Source: CAZTPJ01 sp964614515 (GTDB taxonomy: Bacteria; Planctomycetota; Phycisphaerae; Phycisphaerales; UBA1924). From it: 36,902 nt of DNA. The notes under the pieces were generated by a model. That model ran no database searches. It was not told the origin of the DNA and worked only from the letters and a program-made list of their open reading frames with translations. Location of the stretch: positions 1 through 36,902 of the forward strand of contig CAZTPJ010000034.1 in assembly GCA_964614515.1 (NCBI GenBank), given 5' to 3'. The first letter of the stretch is position 1, and every line of letters starts with the position of its first letter. Both the position numbers and the translations under genes were made by a program. Positions 7,088 through 16,008 of the stretch are shown piece after piece.

Positions 7088-8668
7088 TCACGCCCACACC
7101 CCATGCACAAACCAACGTCCCGCTCCCACGTCGTGGAACAGCCACAGCCACAGCCCGTGATCGACTTGCACCTTGAACCAGTCCCGGGTCATCGCCCCGG
7201 GCGATGCCCGCCACCACTCGGGCGCGATGCGCTCAGGTCCGAGGCATGAGACAACGTGCCGGTCCGCGCCGCGCCACGTCAGGCGATGCACCGGTCCATC
7301 GGGAGTGAGGGCCATCACCCGCGCCGGTTCGGGACGATCGAAGAGAACCGATGGCCGATCCGGTGGCGGGTGCGATTCGCCGCCCGCCGCGTTCGTGGCA
7401 CGCTCTCGAGCCTCCATCACTCCCACGCGCCGAAACGCTTGCTCGGGTACATGCGATTCGATGGCGTCCACACGCACCACTTGCCCCGCGCCCAGGCGGT
7501 TGACCATCGCATCCACGAGTTCCGCGATCTGCCGATGTGCCTGTGCATTCGTGACCAGTGAATCACCCGCGACTCCCCATTGTCGTCCGCGCGATGCCCC
7601 AAGCCCCGCTTGTTCGTGGCGGATGCGTTGCGTTCGCGAGGCCGTCAACATCACACCTTCAACCCCGAAGCCAAGGTGCGTCCGCTCCAATCGCGGGCGG
7701 ATCAAGGACCACAGGTGCGCGACATCCCGGCTCGCCCGCGCCAGCATGATGCGCATGTGAACGGGCGGGCAATCGCTTCGCGACAGTTCAATGCGCAGCG
7801 AGCGGATGCCACGCTCGCTGCACGCCAGATCATCGCACAGCGCCTCCAGCGCTGTCCGCACGGCCGTATCAATCGATTCCCCATGCGTCGTGGGGCCATC
7901 GAAGATGCGAACGATGCGTGGGACCTCCACCAGGCGTTCCGGCTCAATGACCTCAAACGCTTCGCCCAGAGCCTGATCCAGCCGGCGCAGCACCTCATCC
8001 CCGAACCGCGCCGGGATCTGCGATCGCGGGAGGTCGAGCACATGCCCCACGCGCTCAACGCCCACTTCCTCGAGCGCCTCGACGATCGCTTCATCGACGC
8101 GAAGCGACCGCACCGGCAGCATCCCCATCGCGTCGCGCACACGCCCGTCGGGCACGACCGATCGCTCGCGCCGCCCGAACCTCGCCACCGCCCAGGCGCA
8201 CCCGAACGTCGGCGCAGCCGCGACGCGGCACGCCAATCCCAGCCGGTTCACCGATGCCCCGATGTGCTCAACCATTCCTCGCACGCCGTCGAACAGGTGC
8301 GTGCATCCTGTGATGTCCATGAAAAGTCCATCGGGCGGATCAACCGCGACGATCGGCGAGAACCACATCGCCCACTGCGCGAGCAGCCGCAGCGATGTCG
8401 CATCCCGACGCGGGCGATGGCCGTCGAGATGCACACGCATGCTGCCAAGCAGCGCCCGCGCGTGCGCGATCGTCATGCCCGAATGGACGCCCGCCGCACG
8501 CGACCGCGCGCAGCATCGCCCGACGATCTGTTGCTGCCCATCAACGTCCGCCAGCAGGATGCACTCAGGCGGTTCGCCGCCCGCCCACCGCATCCCGCGA
8601 AGCCGACGCATGGCCAGATCCGTCGCCCACGTCGGCAGATACAACGACAAGACCTCGCGCTTCGTCAC
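7088..8668 (-). CDS. imuB: ImuB, Y-family polymerase-like mutasome protein
   Basis: ImuB is the catalytically inactive Y-family homologue that bridges DnaE2 and the sliding clamp. The protein begins VLSLYLPTWATD, where active polymerases have an Asp-containing DMDAFF-type strand. The usual SxDE motif is replaced by VDPPDGLFMDITG, as is common in ImuB. The family's C-terminal signature is clear: ERIAPEWWRASPG, then RDWFKVQVDHGLWLWLF and WFVHGVWA. I chose the GTG at 8668 (VTKREVLSLYLP, 526 residues) over a GTG 14 codons upstream because it gives the usual short N terminus. Either start overlaps imuA by more than 100 bp, implying coupling. dnaE2 starts 9 bp after the stop. Confidence 0.9.
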   Translation of the reverse strand: MTKREVLSLYLPTWATDLAMRRLRGMRWAGGEPPECILLADVDGQQQIVGRCCARSRAAGVHSGMTIAHARALLGSMRVHLDGHRPRRDATSLRLLAQWAMWFSPIVAVDPPDGLFMDITGCTHLFDGVRGMVEHIGASVNRLGLACRVAAAPTFGCAWAVARFGRRERSVVPDGRVRDAMGMLPVRSLRVDEAIVEALEEVGVERVGHVLDLPRSQIPARFGDEVLRRLDQALGEAFEVIEPERLVEVPRIVRIFDGPTTHGESIDTAVRTALEALCDDLACSERGIRSLRIELSRSDCPPVHMRIMLARASRDVAHLWSLIRPRLERTHLGFGVEGVMLTASRTQRIRHEQAGLGASRGRQWGVAGDSLVTNAQAHRQIAELVDAMVNRLGAGQVVRVDAIESHVPEQAFRRVGVMEARERATNAAGGESHPPPDRPSVLFDRPEPARVMALTPDGPVHRLTWRGADRHVVSCLGPERIAPEWWRASPGAMTRDWFKVQVDHGLWLWLFHDVGAGRWFVHGVWA

Positions 8669-9356
8669 GTTCCACCGTCCATGTGCGGCCCACCGCCGCA
8701 CACTGTCCACCCTTGCACCGCGCCAACTCCACCATCCACCGCGGATTCGCGTTCGGCGATGGCGAGGCGTGAATCACCCATCGCGTCGCGGCCACGGAAA
8801 GCGACGTGATCTCGTTGGGCGCTCTGGCGAGCAAGCCCAGCCCTCCGCCCGCCTGCGCCGCCAGTTGCAGCCGACGCGATCCCGCCATGTCCAGCCCGCT
8901 CCCATCGCCCACGACCACCGCCACGGCCGTCGATCGCAGGGCCAGATCAATCGCCCATGCACGCGAACCCGCATCCGGCGGATCAATGAAGATCGACCGC
9001 GCCGTCATGGACTTCCACGCGCCCACCGTCGGCGAACGCGGATACGGCCAGCATCGCTTCCCGACCCACACAGCCCACCCATCGTCCGAAGCCTCCATCG
9101 CACGATGGCTCAGGTGCGCGAGAACGATCAACGGCGGCAGCCACGGCCCGCGCTCCGACATCGCGCGAATCCACTCGTGGATCGCGCCGCCCGACACGAT
9201 CACGCCATCATCCGGAAATCGCACCTCAACGCGCGACGAACCCCGCGCCAGGCCCGTGCGATTTTCGATCGCGCGAATCCAATCCGCAAGTGCATCGAGC
9301 GACGTCGGCCGCACGCCGGCGTCGTCTGCCCGGATGATCGAAACAGGGCACCGCAT
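8565..9356 (-). CDS. imuA: ImuA, RecA-fold mutasome protein
   Basis: The 263-residue product is the first gene of the mutagenesis cassette. It shows the ImuA pattern VSGGAIHEWI at ~53-62, then a hydrophobic strand (PPLIVLAHL), WPYPRSP, and a Walker-B-like region (AVAVVVGDGSGLDMAGSRRLQLAAQAGGGLGLL). Family members are RecA-like without a full P-loop, and none is obvious here. ImuA interacts with ImuB during SOS mutagenesis. The ATG at 9356 is preceded by no Shine-Dalgarno. Instead, a consensus promoter ends about 6 nt before it, so translation is probably leaderless. The 3' end overlaps imuB. Confidence 0.85.
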   Translation of the reverse strand: MRCPVSIIRADDAGVRPTSLDALADWIRAIENRTGLARGSSRVEVRFPDDGVIVSGGAIHEWIRAMSERGPWLPPLIVLAHLSHRAMEASDDGWAVWVGKRCWPYPRSPTVGAWKSMTARSIFIDPPDAGSRAWAIDLALRSTAVAVVVGDGSGLDMAGSRRLQLAAQAGGGLGLLARAPNEITSLSVAATRWVIHASPSPNANPRWMVELARCKGGQCAAVGRTWTVERDEARGLVVVSADVGDGSGHASASRDAVGGRRTA

Positions 9357-9362
9357 TGTGTT

Positions 9363-9390
9363 AGGATAACGTTCGGTATCCGGGTGTCAA
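9363..9390 (-). promoter_or_regulatory. imuA promoter with a palindromic operator over the -10; likely leaderless mRNA
   Basis: On the minus strand, TTGACA (9385-9390) is followed by a 16-bp spacer and TATCCT (9363-9368). The A of the imuA ATG lies 7 bases after the -10. An interrupted palindrome, GGATAACGTTCGGTATCC (9364-9381), has 14 of 18 symmetric positions and covers the -10 and most of the spacer. A damage-responsive repressor, possibly LexA-like, would fit the gene's role, but it is not the classical CTGT-N8-ACAG box. Confidence 0.7.
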
Positions 9391-9430
9391 GAGGATCAGG
9401 CCGGATTTCCAAACATTCCCCCGAAATACG

Positions 9431-10111
9431 TTATAGGACAAGCGGCTCCAGGCAACCGGGATCGTCATGCGCCGGGCTGTTCACCCGCGTGCCGACCGCC
9501 ACGGCCTCCAACGCGGACGGATCGCACGGCCGCAACAAACCCATCAGATGATCCTTCTCGGTGCTGGCGTCAAGCCATGCGCTCCAGGCTTCAGGCGACA
9601 GAATGACCGGCATTCGATCGTGAATCGGGCGCACCAACTCGTTCGCCTCGGTCGTGATGATCGTAAACGATTCGATCGCATCGCCATCGCTCGGCTGCCA
9701 CCGTTCCCACAATCCCGCGAACGTGAATATCTCGGCCCCCCGCGGCCGAAAATAGTACGGCTGCTTGCCCTTGCCACCCGCGAGTTTCTGCCACTCATAG
9801 AACCCACTTGCCGGCACAAGGCATCGTCGATGACGCATAGCGCTGCGAAACGACGGCTTGGAATCCACCGTCTCGCCCCGCGCGTTGATGAGTCGATTTC
9901 CGATCGACGGATCATCCGCCCAAGACGGAATCAATCCCCATCGCATCACCACGCCTTCCCCCCGGCCATCCATCCCCACGCGAACAACCGGCGCATGCTG
10001 CGTCGGGGCCACGTTGTATCGGGGCGCAAGGTCATCCTCCGGCCACGTCGTCAACTCCATCAGCCGATGCAATTGCTTCCAGGTGAACAAGTGGGAGTAG
10101 CGGCCGCACAT
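9431..10111 (-). CDS. SRAP domain protein (YedK/HMCES-like)
   Basis: SRAP proteins crosslink to abasic sites in single-stranded DNA through Cys2 and protect them. The product begins MCGRYSHLF, giving the required N-terminal Cys after Met removal. It contains APRYNVAPTQ, MRWGLIPSWADD, the NARGETVDSKPSFR segment, RRCLVPASGFYEW and a late His in IHDRMPVIL, all family landmarks. I set the start at 10111 because Cys must be residue 2. The longer upstream frame is non-coding in character. The length of 226 residues is normal. It sits immediately upstream of imuA on the same strand, consistent with a DNA-damage block, although imuA has its own promoter. Confidence 0.93.
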   Translation of the reverse strand: MCGRYSHLFTWKQLHRLMELTTWPEDDLAPRYNVAPTQHAPVVRVGMDGRGEGVVMRWGLIPSWADDPSIGNRLINARGETVDSKPSFRSAMRHRRCLVPASGFYEWQKLAGGKGKQPYYFRPRGAEIFTFAGLWERWQPSDGDAIESFTIITTEANELVRPIHDRMPVILSPEAWSAWLDASTEKDHLMGLLRPCDPSALEAVAVGTRVNSPAHDDPGCLEPLVL

Positions 10112-10484
10112 GGCTCCATGATACCATCCACGAGACATGTCCCACGGAGGCGGCCTTATGCGCGTGGCGCCACTGGCTTCTTGTGACTGAGATACCTTCG
10201 ACGAGATGTCTGATTTGGTGACAGGCTTCCGAAGGTGGCGTGGTCGGCGTGAGTCTCCGCCGCCATCACTCGACATCCGCCACCGAAATCGAGGTGTTTT
10301 CTTGCGGTGTCTCATGGCCGGGCATGGGGGTCGAATCGCTTGAGGGCACGCCGCATCGTGCGCCGTCCCTTTCGGAATCCACCGGTTGTGCCGCGGAATC
10401 TCGGGACTGTTCAAATCCGAGACGGCCCATTGCCGACGCACGCATGCGCCCGCGGGCGAGCGTGGGGGTGTGGGGGTGGCCGGG
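10112..10484. other. Intergenic region with no recognisable gene
   Basis: This 373-bp stretch separates the SRAP gene from the 3' end of the next dockerin gene. The promoter for SRAP should lie near 10115-10200. No clear coding frame or convincing terminator is visible. Confidence 0.5.
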
Positions 10485-12041
10485 TCATGGGCAGCCCAGG
10501 CTGAAAGCGTTGGCGAAGCAGAGAAAGTCGAAGACATCGCACACGGCGTCGCCGGTGGAGCGATCGCAGTCACATGCGAACGCGTGTGCGGCCTCGAAGC
10601 GCAATGCGAAGCAGAGAAAATCGAAGATGTCGAGTACGCCTGGCCCCGTTGTGCGGTCGCAGTCAGGCGGGCATGTCACGAGTTCGTACGCACCGATGCT
10701 GGGCGGGGCCGCGTAGCAAACGCCCGCGATGTCCCCCGCGGGCAGATGCGCCGCGAACGTGCCGGTTCGTGGACGAGCGGCCGCGGCTGCGGGGCTGCCG
10801 AATTCGATGCGATAGTCACGCGCGGTGGGATCGATCAAGCGTGGGTCACGCCCGGTGATGCCGGCGGTCTCCGGCGAGGGAAGACTCGGCGCGGAGGCCG
10901 CGGGATTGTCGTGTGCGTACCAGAGATTGTTGGCGAAGGTGAAGGTTGCCGCGGCCGTGTTCGCGCCGATGTTGATGTGTGTGGAGAGTTGCGCGCGGCT
11001 GAAGTAGAGGAGATTGCTCTCGAAGCGGTTGTTGCCGCAGGGCAGGAAGGTGTATCCGCCGCCGCTGACGGTCTCTTGCAGGATGCGAACGAGCCATCGC
11101 CCCGGGTTGATGATCGTGTTGTGCGCGGCGAGGCTGTCAACGCTGCCAACAAAGGCCACGGCCGTGGTCGAGCCTTCGATAATGTTGGCCGTGACGCGGA
11201 TGCGCTGGGCCTCAACGTTGGGCGTTGTCTGCGACAGAGGCGGTCGGAAGTATGCGAAGCCCGTTGAACCGCCGATGTTGACGGCGCGTTCGCCGGCGTC
11301 GATCATGCGGCACCGCGTCACGTCGATGTCCGTGCTGCCGCCTTTGATTTGCACGGCGTTGCCCGACATGCTCGAAAATTCGCTGGCGATGATGCGGCCA
11401 TCGTGGCAACCCACCATGTCGATGCCGCTGCCGGAGGCCGCGCCGCCGCAGCGGGCAAAATCGCAATTGAGTACCGTGAAGTTGCGAACGCCGGAGAGCT
11501 TCAGGCCATCTTGATTGCCCGTGCCGCCGATGTCGCGGATCGACAGGCCGCGAAAGATCAGGAACCCGGCCGCATCGGGGTTCGCATACTCGCCGCCATC
11601 ATCGCAGTTGATGCCGTTGGCCGAAGCGCCGATGACTTGAAGATCATGCACAATCAAATACCTCGCCTTGACGATGTGCAGCGCCTGTGACCCGCCGCGA
11701 ATCACCGGTCGCGCCTCGCCCGGAACGCCGCCGATCCAGATCGGCGCCACGGCCGTGCCGCGAAGATTCTCGATGTATCCGTTCGATGCGTACTCGCCGG
11801 GATGGATGCGCACGGCGTTGCCGGGCTGGGCCTGTCGCGCGGCGAACGCGATGGTGGCATACGGCCGTTCGCGTGAGCCATCGCCGGTTGTGTTGCTGCC
11901 TGTGGTGGCGACGTGAATCTCGCGTGTTGGCGCGAGGCCGTGTTCAAACGTGAGGATGTCGCCACACACAGGCGTCTGGGCGGTCGCATTCGCCGCGAGC
12001 GCCACGGCCACCATCAGCAGCAGACCGAATCGGCGAATCAT
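10485..12041 (-). CDS. Secreted right-handed beta-helix protein with GC-type dockerin module
   Basis: The product has 518 residues. A signal peptide (to ATAQT) precedes a pectate-lyase-like fold. It begins with IHVATTGSNTTGDGSRERPYATI, the common entry motif of such proteins, followed by coils such as LIVHDLQVIGASANGI, FRGLSIRDIGGTGNQDGLKL and NAVQIKGGSTDIDVTRC. This resembles parallel beta-helix polysaccharide lyases or adhesive proteins, but I see no clear catalytic set. The C terminus carries the double dockerin module in a diverged form (LCFALRFEAAHAFACDCD, ending SLGCP). It is probably exported and either acts on or binds polysaccharide. The ATG at 12041 is the only start that retains the signal peptide. 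Confidence 0.85.
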   Translation of the reverse strand: MIRRFGLLLMVAVALAANATAQTPVCGDILTFEHGLAPTREIHVATTGSNTTGDGSRERPYATIAFAARQAQPGNAVRIHPGEYASNGYIENLRGTAVAPIWIGGVPGEARPVIRGGSQALHIVKARYLIVHDLQVIGASANGINCDDGGEYANPDAAGFLIFRGLSIRDIGGTGNQDGLKLSGVRNFTVLNCDFARCGGAASGSGIDMVGCHDGRIIASEFSSMSGNAVQIKGGSTDIDVTRCRMIDAGERAVNIGGSTGFAYFRPPLSQTTPNVEAQRIRVTANIIEGSTTAVAFVGSVDSLAAHNTIINPGRWLVRILQETVSGGGYTFLPCGNNRFESNLLYFSRAQLSTHINIGANTAAATFTFANNLWYAHDNPAASAPSLPSPETAGITGRDPRLIDPTARDYRIEFGSPAAAAARPRTGTFAAHLPAGDIAGVCYAAPPSIGAYELVTCPPDCDRTTGPGVLDIFDFLCFALRFEAAHAFACDCDRSTGDAVCDVFDFLCFANAFSLGCP

Positions 12042-12149
12042 GCGTGCATCATATCGCGGGTTGAGGCGTCATGCACAAAGCCACCCGCCCAAAAGGCTGT
12101 TTCACAACTGATTCACAGCGTTCGGCCGACTTGCAGGTCAGAGGACTTC

Positions 12150-12174
12150 GCACAGGCGAGACGCCCGTGCCACC
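12150..12174 (+). repeat. Dispersed 25-bp repeat, copy 1
   Basis: This 25-bp sequence, starting GCACAGGCGAGACGCCCGTG, recurs exactly at 13794-13818 in the same orientation. The two copies bracket hldE. It resembles a short repeat that I recall as scattered through planctomycete genomes, where it creates spurious ETPVPP or GGTGVSPV peptides. Confidence 0.85.
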
Positions 12175-12199
12175 TTTTGAAGCAGGTTCATGGCCTCGT

Positions 12200-13738
12200 T
12201 CACGTCTGATCGCGAACGAAGCGGTCCCAGGCTTCGCGGGTTGTGGTGACTTCGGCTCGCGAGTCACCTGCCCGCTTGAGGACTTCCGTTGTGCTGTGGC
12301 CCTTGAGCATGGGGATCAACTCGACACGCCCGCCGTAGGACTTGACCAGCGATGCGCCCACGACCTGATCGACGGAATACTCGCCGCCCTTGGCGAGTAC
12401 ATCGGGGCGGATACTCGTGAGAAGATCCACGGGCGTCGGTTCATCAAACGCGATGACGGCATCGACGCAGCCGAGCGCTCCAAGCACTCGCAGGCGATCG
12501 TGCAGCGTATTGACCGGGCGCGTGGGGCCTTTGTACTCTCGAATCTGATCGTCCGTATTGACCGCGACGATCAGCACATCGCCAAGTCGCTTCGCATGAT
12601 CGAGCAGCCACACATGCCCCGCGTGAAGCACATCAAAACAGCCGTTCGTGAACACGATGCGCTTGCCCTGCGAACGCCACGAGGCCACTTCGGGAAGCAG
12701 TTGTTCGAGCGTTCGCACTTTCGCCACGGCCTGGCCGCTCTCCAGCAGCGCCTGATGATGCACGCGCTCGATGGGAATCGGCACCACGCCGAAGACTTCC
12801 ACTTCAAGCCCCGCCGCCAGATTCGCGACGCGAACCGCATCCTCCCATGACAGTCCGTTCGCCCTGCCCGCGGCCAGACCCGCGAGGAACACATCGCCCG
12901 CGCCCGTCACGTCATACACATCGCGGGCGATGGTCGGCACGGCCGTGGCCTCGCCGGTGCGTTCAAGCAGCAGCGCGCCGTGACGATCCAGCGTGAGCAC
13001 CATCGCCTGCGCATCCATCTGACGGATGAGTTCATTGGCGAGATCCGCGTTGGCCGTGGGTGAGGCCCCATCATCGGTTGTCCGGCCGGTCGCGCGTTCA
13101 GCCTCGGTGCGATTGGGCGTCGCGACCGTTGCGCCGCGATATTTGGCATAACTGTCGAGCAGCGCGGGATCGACAAAGACCGGCTTGCCCGCGCGACGCG
13201 ACATCGCGATCACCGATTCACACATCGCCTCATCGCACACACCCTTGGCGTAGTCCTCGATGCAGACGACATCGGTCGTTGGGAGCGCGGCCGCAAACGC
13301 CGCGAGCAACTGCTCCCGCACGGCCTCGGCCAGCGGCTCGCGCGATTCGTAATCGAGGCGGAACATCTTCTGCGGATGACGATGCTGCGCAAGGCCGATG
13401 AGCGAACGCTTCACCGTCGTCGGGCGCGACGCATCCGCCACAAGTCCCGCGCAGTTGATCTCAGCCGATTCGAGCGATGAACGCAGTGTACGGCCATCCG
13501 CATCCGCGCCGATGACGCCGATGGCCGTGACGTTCGCCTTCATCGCGCGAAGCGCCATGACGACATTGGCCGCGCCGCCGGGACGACACTCGCTTCGTCG
13601 CACGCGCAGGATGGGCACGGGGGCATCAGCGCTGAGCCGCTCGGCATCGCCATACACCAGATCATCAAGCATGAAGTCGCCGATCACGATGGCCGTGAAA
13701 GGCTTCCAGTTGGCGAGCGTGTCGAGGAGTGTGGCCAT
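12200..13738 (-). CDS. hldE: Bifunctional heptose-7-phosphate kinase / heptose-1-phosphate adenylyltransferase
   Basis: HldE (RfaE) phosphorylates D-glycero-D-manno-heptose 7-phosphate and then adenylylates the 1-phosphate, making ADP-heptose for lipopolysaccharide core. The N-terminal ribokinase-like domain (~1-330) shows VIGDFMLDDLVYGDAERLSAD, the GGAANV motif and the catalytic DVTGAGDVFLAG. The C-terminal nucleotidyltransferase domain (~350-512) shows FTNGCFDVLHAGHVWLL and EYSVDQVVGASLV. The length of 512 is slightly above the usual ~475. No strong RBS precedes the ATG. A TACAAT hexamer 9 nt upstream hints at a short or absent leader. It suggests a Gram-negative outer membrane with heptose-containing glycolipid. 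Confidence 0.94.
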   Translation of the reverse strand: MATLLDTLANWKPFTAIVIGDFMLDDLVYGDAERLSADAPVPILRVRRSECRPGGAANVVMALRAMKANVTAIGVIGADADGRTLRSSLESAEINCAGLVADASRPTTVKRSLIGLAQHRHPQKMFRLDYESREPLAEAVREQLLAAFAAALPTTDVVCIEDYAKGVCDEAMCESVIAMSRRAGKPVFVDPALLDSYAKYRGATVATPNRTEAERATGRTTDDGASPTANADLANELIRQMDAQAMVLTLDRHGALLLERTGEATAVPTIARDVYDVTGAGDVFLAGLAAGRANGLSWEDAVRVANLAAGLEVEVFGVVPIPIERVHHQALLESGQAVAKVRTLEQLLPEVASWRSQGKRIVFTNGCFDVLHAGHVWLLDHAKRLGDVLIVAVNTDDQIREYKGPTRPVNTLHDRLRVLGALGCVDAVIAFDEPTPVDLLTSIRPDVLAKGGEYSVDQVVGASLVKSYGGRVELIPMLKGHSTTEVLKRAGDSRAEVTTTREAWDRFVRDQT

Positions 13739-13793
13739 GGACGGGGGATTGTAGTGGGGAAAGCGGGTTCGCGAATGAGCGTACCGCGGATGC

Positions 13794-13818
13794 GCACAGG
13801 CGAGACGCCCGTGCCACC
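13794..13818 (+). repeat. Dispersed 25-bp repeat, copy 2
   Basis: This is identical to 12150-12174 and in the same orientation. It lies between the start of hldE and the end of the next gene. Confidence 0.85.
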
Positions 13819-13835
13819 GACTGTCAGGTCATTCT

Positions 13836-15176
13836 CTACCGCCCAAACACAAAATCGTATCCCGCACCCTTATCCTTCACAAGGCCGAAGTGCCCGCCTT
13901 CGGGATGCTCAATCCCGCCGTTGTCGATGCCGTCAGCGCCGATGGAATAGAGCAGGTACGCACGGCCGTCGAGATCGTTCTCAGCGGAAGGAAGGCGATA
14001 CACCAGACCGTTGGGGTCAAACGGACTGGCAGGCAGTTCGGGCAGGATGTCGGGGATGAGTTCGGTGAGGGCGGCGGGGTAACGGCTGTGCTCGGCGTGA
14101 AATGCTTCAAGGGCCAGGCATGTCAACGTACCGGCGAATTCCGCATTGCCGAGGCGGCTGGCGGCCAGGAACCCTTCGATCGCCGGGGCGAACATGGAAG
14201 CGGTGCTTGATTTCAGGAATCGTCGTTCGGCCCATTCTTCGGGCGTTTCTCCGTCGCGAAGCTGAGGCGTGGGTTCACCTCGCGCAAAGGCCAGACAGAG
14301 GTCGAAGTACAGTTCGAGGTCCACCGAGTCTCTCGCCGGATTGGGGCCGACGTATGGAATCGGCGACGGAGGGGTCTTGCTGATCTGTTCCAGTACCCAA
14401 AGACGTTCGACGTGCAGTGTGTACTCAATGTCCGGTGGAGGTTGCACGATCTCCATGATGCGTGCGATGTCCGCGCGGGCGATGTCGGGCAATCTGGCGA
14501 CTTCGATCGCGTCACGCTGAATCCAGAGGTCAATGGCCTGTCCAAGGAAGTGGCAAGTCAGTGTCGGCGCTCCGTATGACACGCGAGCGATCGCCATCTT
14601 GGCCTTCATCGCGGCGATGGCGCCTTCCACATCATTGCGATCGATTGATTGTCGAAATCGGACGTTCACGGCCCGAGTGAGATTCCGCAGTTCCTGATCC
14701 TCCGGAACGAGCGCATCGATCGAGACGCGATTGGAAGCCTCGGGCGGCACGACGCGCGGATCGCGAGCGAGCTCGGCGAGCAAGTCAAAGACACCTGTCC
14801 GCGTCATGGTCTCAATGGCCGCCGTTGCAGCTGGGCGAAAAGTCGCGAGCCGCTCATCATTGTCGATAATCGAGTCATAGGCAATGCGCGGCACCCCTGG
14901 GTTGTGTGCGGCGATTGCCGCTTGCTCTGCTTCGAACTTCAGACGGAGAACCTGATCGAATAAAGCCCATCGGTTCTCAGCCGGATCGCCAAACGCGGCA
15001 TGTTCAAGCATGAGCGAACGAAACTCGGCAGCAAAGTCGCGGTAAGGATCATACGGCCGGGGGCGCAGCGTGGCATACGCGATGAACATCCCGATGACCA
15101 GCACGCACAGGGTGAGGGTTCCAACCATAACCCATCGCCACCTACGCGAGCCTTGTGAATCGCTTCGTTCTTCCAT
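13836..15176 (-). CDS. Uncharacterised membrane-anchored protein
   Basis: The product has 446 residues. A short basic N terminus precedes one transmembrane helix (WVMVGTLTLCVLVIGMFIAYA), and the rest is predicted to face outward. The C-terminal ~90 residues include AFHAEHSRYPAALTELIPDIL, then SPFDPNGLVYRLPS and YLLYSIGADGIDNGG. This pattern is widespread in planctomycete proteins of unknown function and recalls the globular part of type II pseudopilins. I start it at the ATG at 15176, which has GGGGGGAGG just before it, and not at the TTG eight codons upstream. No function can be assigned. Confidence 0.8.
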   Translation of the reverse strand: MEERSDSQGSRRWRWVMVGTLTLCVLVIGMFIAYATLRPRPYDPYRDFAAEFRSLMLEHAAFGDPAENRWALFDQVLRLKFEAEQAAIAAHNPGVPRIAYDSIIDNDERLATFRPAATAAIETMTRTGVFDLLAELARDPRVVPPEASNRVSIDALVPEDQELRNLTRAVNVRFRQSIDRNDVEGAIAAMKAKMAIARVSYGAPTLTCHFLGQAIDLWIQRDAIEVARLPDIARADIARIMEIVQPPPDIEYTLHVERLWVLEQISKTPPSPIPYVGPNPARDSVDLELYFDLCLAFARGEPTPQLRDGETPEEWAERRFLKSSTASMFAPAIEGFLAASRLGNAEFAGTLTCLALEAFHAEHSRYPAALTELIPDILPELPASPFDPNGLVYRLPSAENDLDGRAYLLYSIGADGIDNGGIEHPEGGHFGLVKDKGAGYDFVFGR

Positions 15177-15310
15177 GCAACCTCCCCCCGATTCTACCAA
15201 CGTGAGTCGCCGTGGATGCGGTGGGAGGGATAGCGTTTGGCATCACGCCTTGAGCGGGAGTGTGCGCCGCGTCGGCGGGACACGCGCGAGAGGCGAACGG
15301 GGGATTAATC

Positions 15311-15943
15311 ATGACACCACTGAACGTCGGCATGTTCGTGCTGATCGGGGCGGGTGCGTGCCTGCTTGTCGGCGCGGTCGCGGTCTTTGTGCGAAAGGAT
15401 GCCAAGACCAAGCACCCTGCGATCATGTCATTCATCGGGCTGCTTGTCGTCGGCGTCGGCACCTTCGGACCTTCGTTCATGACGCAGTGGGGCGATCTCG
15501 TGCTGCCGCTGCTCGGCCAGAACGGCCAGGGACCGAGCGACACCGATGTCAACACGTTTCTCACGGCCGCGCAGCAGGGCAAACTCAAGGAGAGCGAACT
15601 TCGCGCCGGCCTTGCCATTCTCGCGAACAATCCTGATCCGAGGCTCGAAGAGTCGCTGGCCCGCGCCGCCTCGGCCGCAACCACGCCCACCGCGAAGCGA
15701 GAGATCGAGGCAACACTCAGAACCGTGAAGGCGACGAACGAACGTGCGGCCGTGATTATTCGTGACTTTGAAAGCGGCTCGCGTCCGCTCAATACCGAGT
15801 TGCTGGACCCGCTGACGGCCCGGGCCGTGGAACGGCAGATCGCGCGGCGCGATCCCGAATCCGTGGAGATCACGATTGATCCCGCGACCCTTGAGCGCAT
15901 CAAACGCATCCAGGAGAACGTTCGGCCGGGGATTCGGCGCTGA
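15311..15943 (+). CDS. Uncharacterised small membrane protein
   Basis: The product has 210 residues starting MTPLNVGMF, preceded by a G-rich stretch 8 nt before the ATG. Two transmembrane helices (about 5-25 and 38-58, including IMSFIGLLVVGVGTFGPSF) are followed by a charged, alpha-helical soluble domain of ~140 residues, rich in Ala and Arg/Glu. I do not recognise the family. It is divergent from the membrane-anchored protein gene and converges on the gene ending at 16009. Confidence 0.7.
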   Translation: MTPLNVGMFVLIGAGACLLVGAVAVFVRKDAKTKHPAIMSFIGLLVVGVGTFGPSFMTQWGDLVLPLLGQNGQGPSDTDVNTFLTAAQQGKLKESELRAGLAILANNPDPRLEESLARAASAATTPTAKREIEATLRTVKATNERAAVIIRDFESGSRPLNTELLDPLTARAVERQIARRDPESVEITIDPATLERIKRIQENVRPGIRR

Positions 15944-15962
15944 CCAGCGTGCGCATCGAGAA

Positions 15963-15983
15963 CGGGGGGCGAAGTGCCCCCCG
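15963..15983. terminator. Hairpin between convergent genes
   Basis: A perfect 8-bp stem, CGGGGGGC/GCCCCCCG, with loop GAAGT lies midway between two convergent stop codons (15943 and 16009). It lacks a T tract on either strand, so terminator activity is only likely from its position. Confidence 0.5.
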
Positions 15984-16008
15984 AACTGGCGGTGTGTTGA
16001 TGCTGCGC

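Noticed and set aside
7580..9551. Long plus-strand ORFs (409 and 429 codons) opposite imuA and imuB
   Set aside because: They are Arg/Pro-rich with no family motifs, and are antisense to clearly conserved genes, as expected at high GC.
9431..10573. 380-codon form of the SRAP gene
   Set aside because: SRAP chemistry needs Cys at position 2, so the start is the Met at 10111. The upstream extension is basic, Pro-rich and unlike the family.
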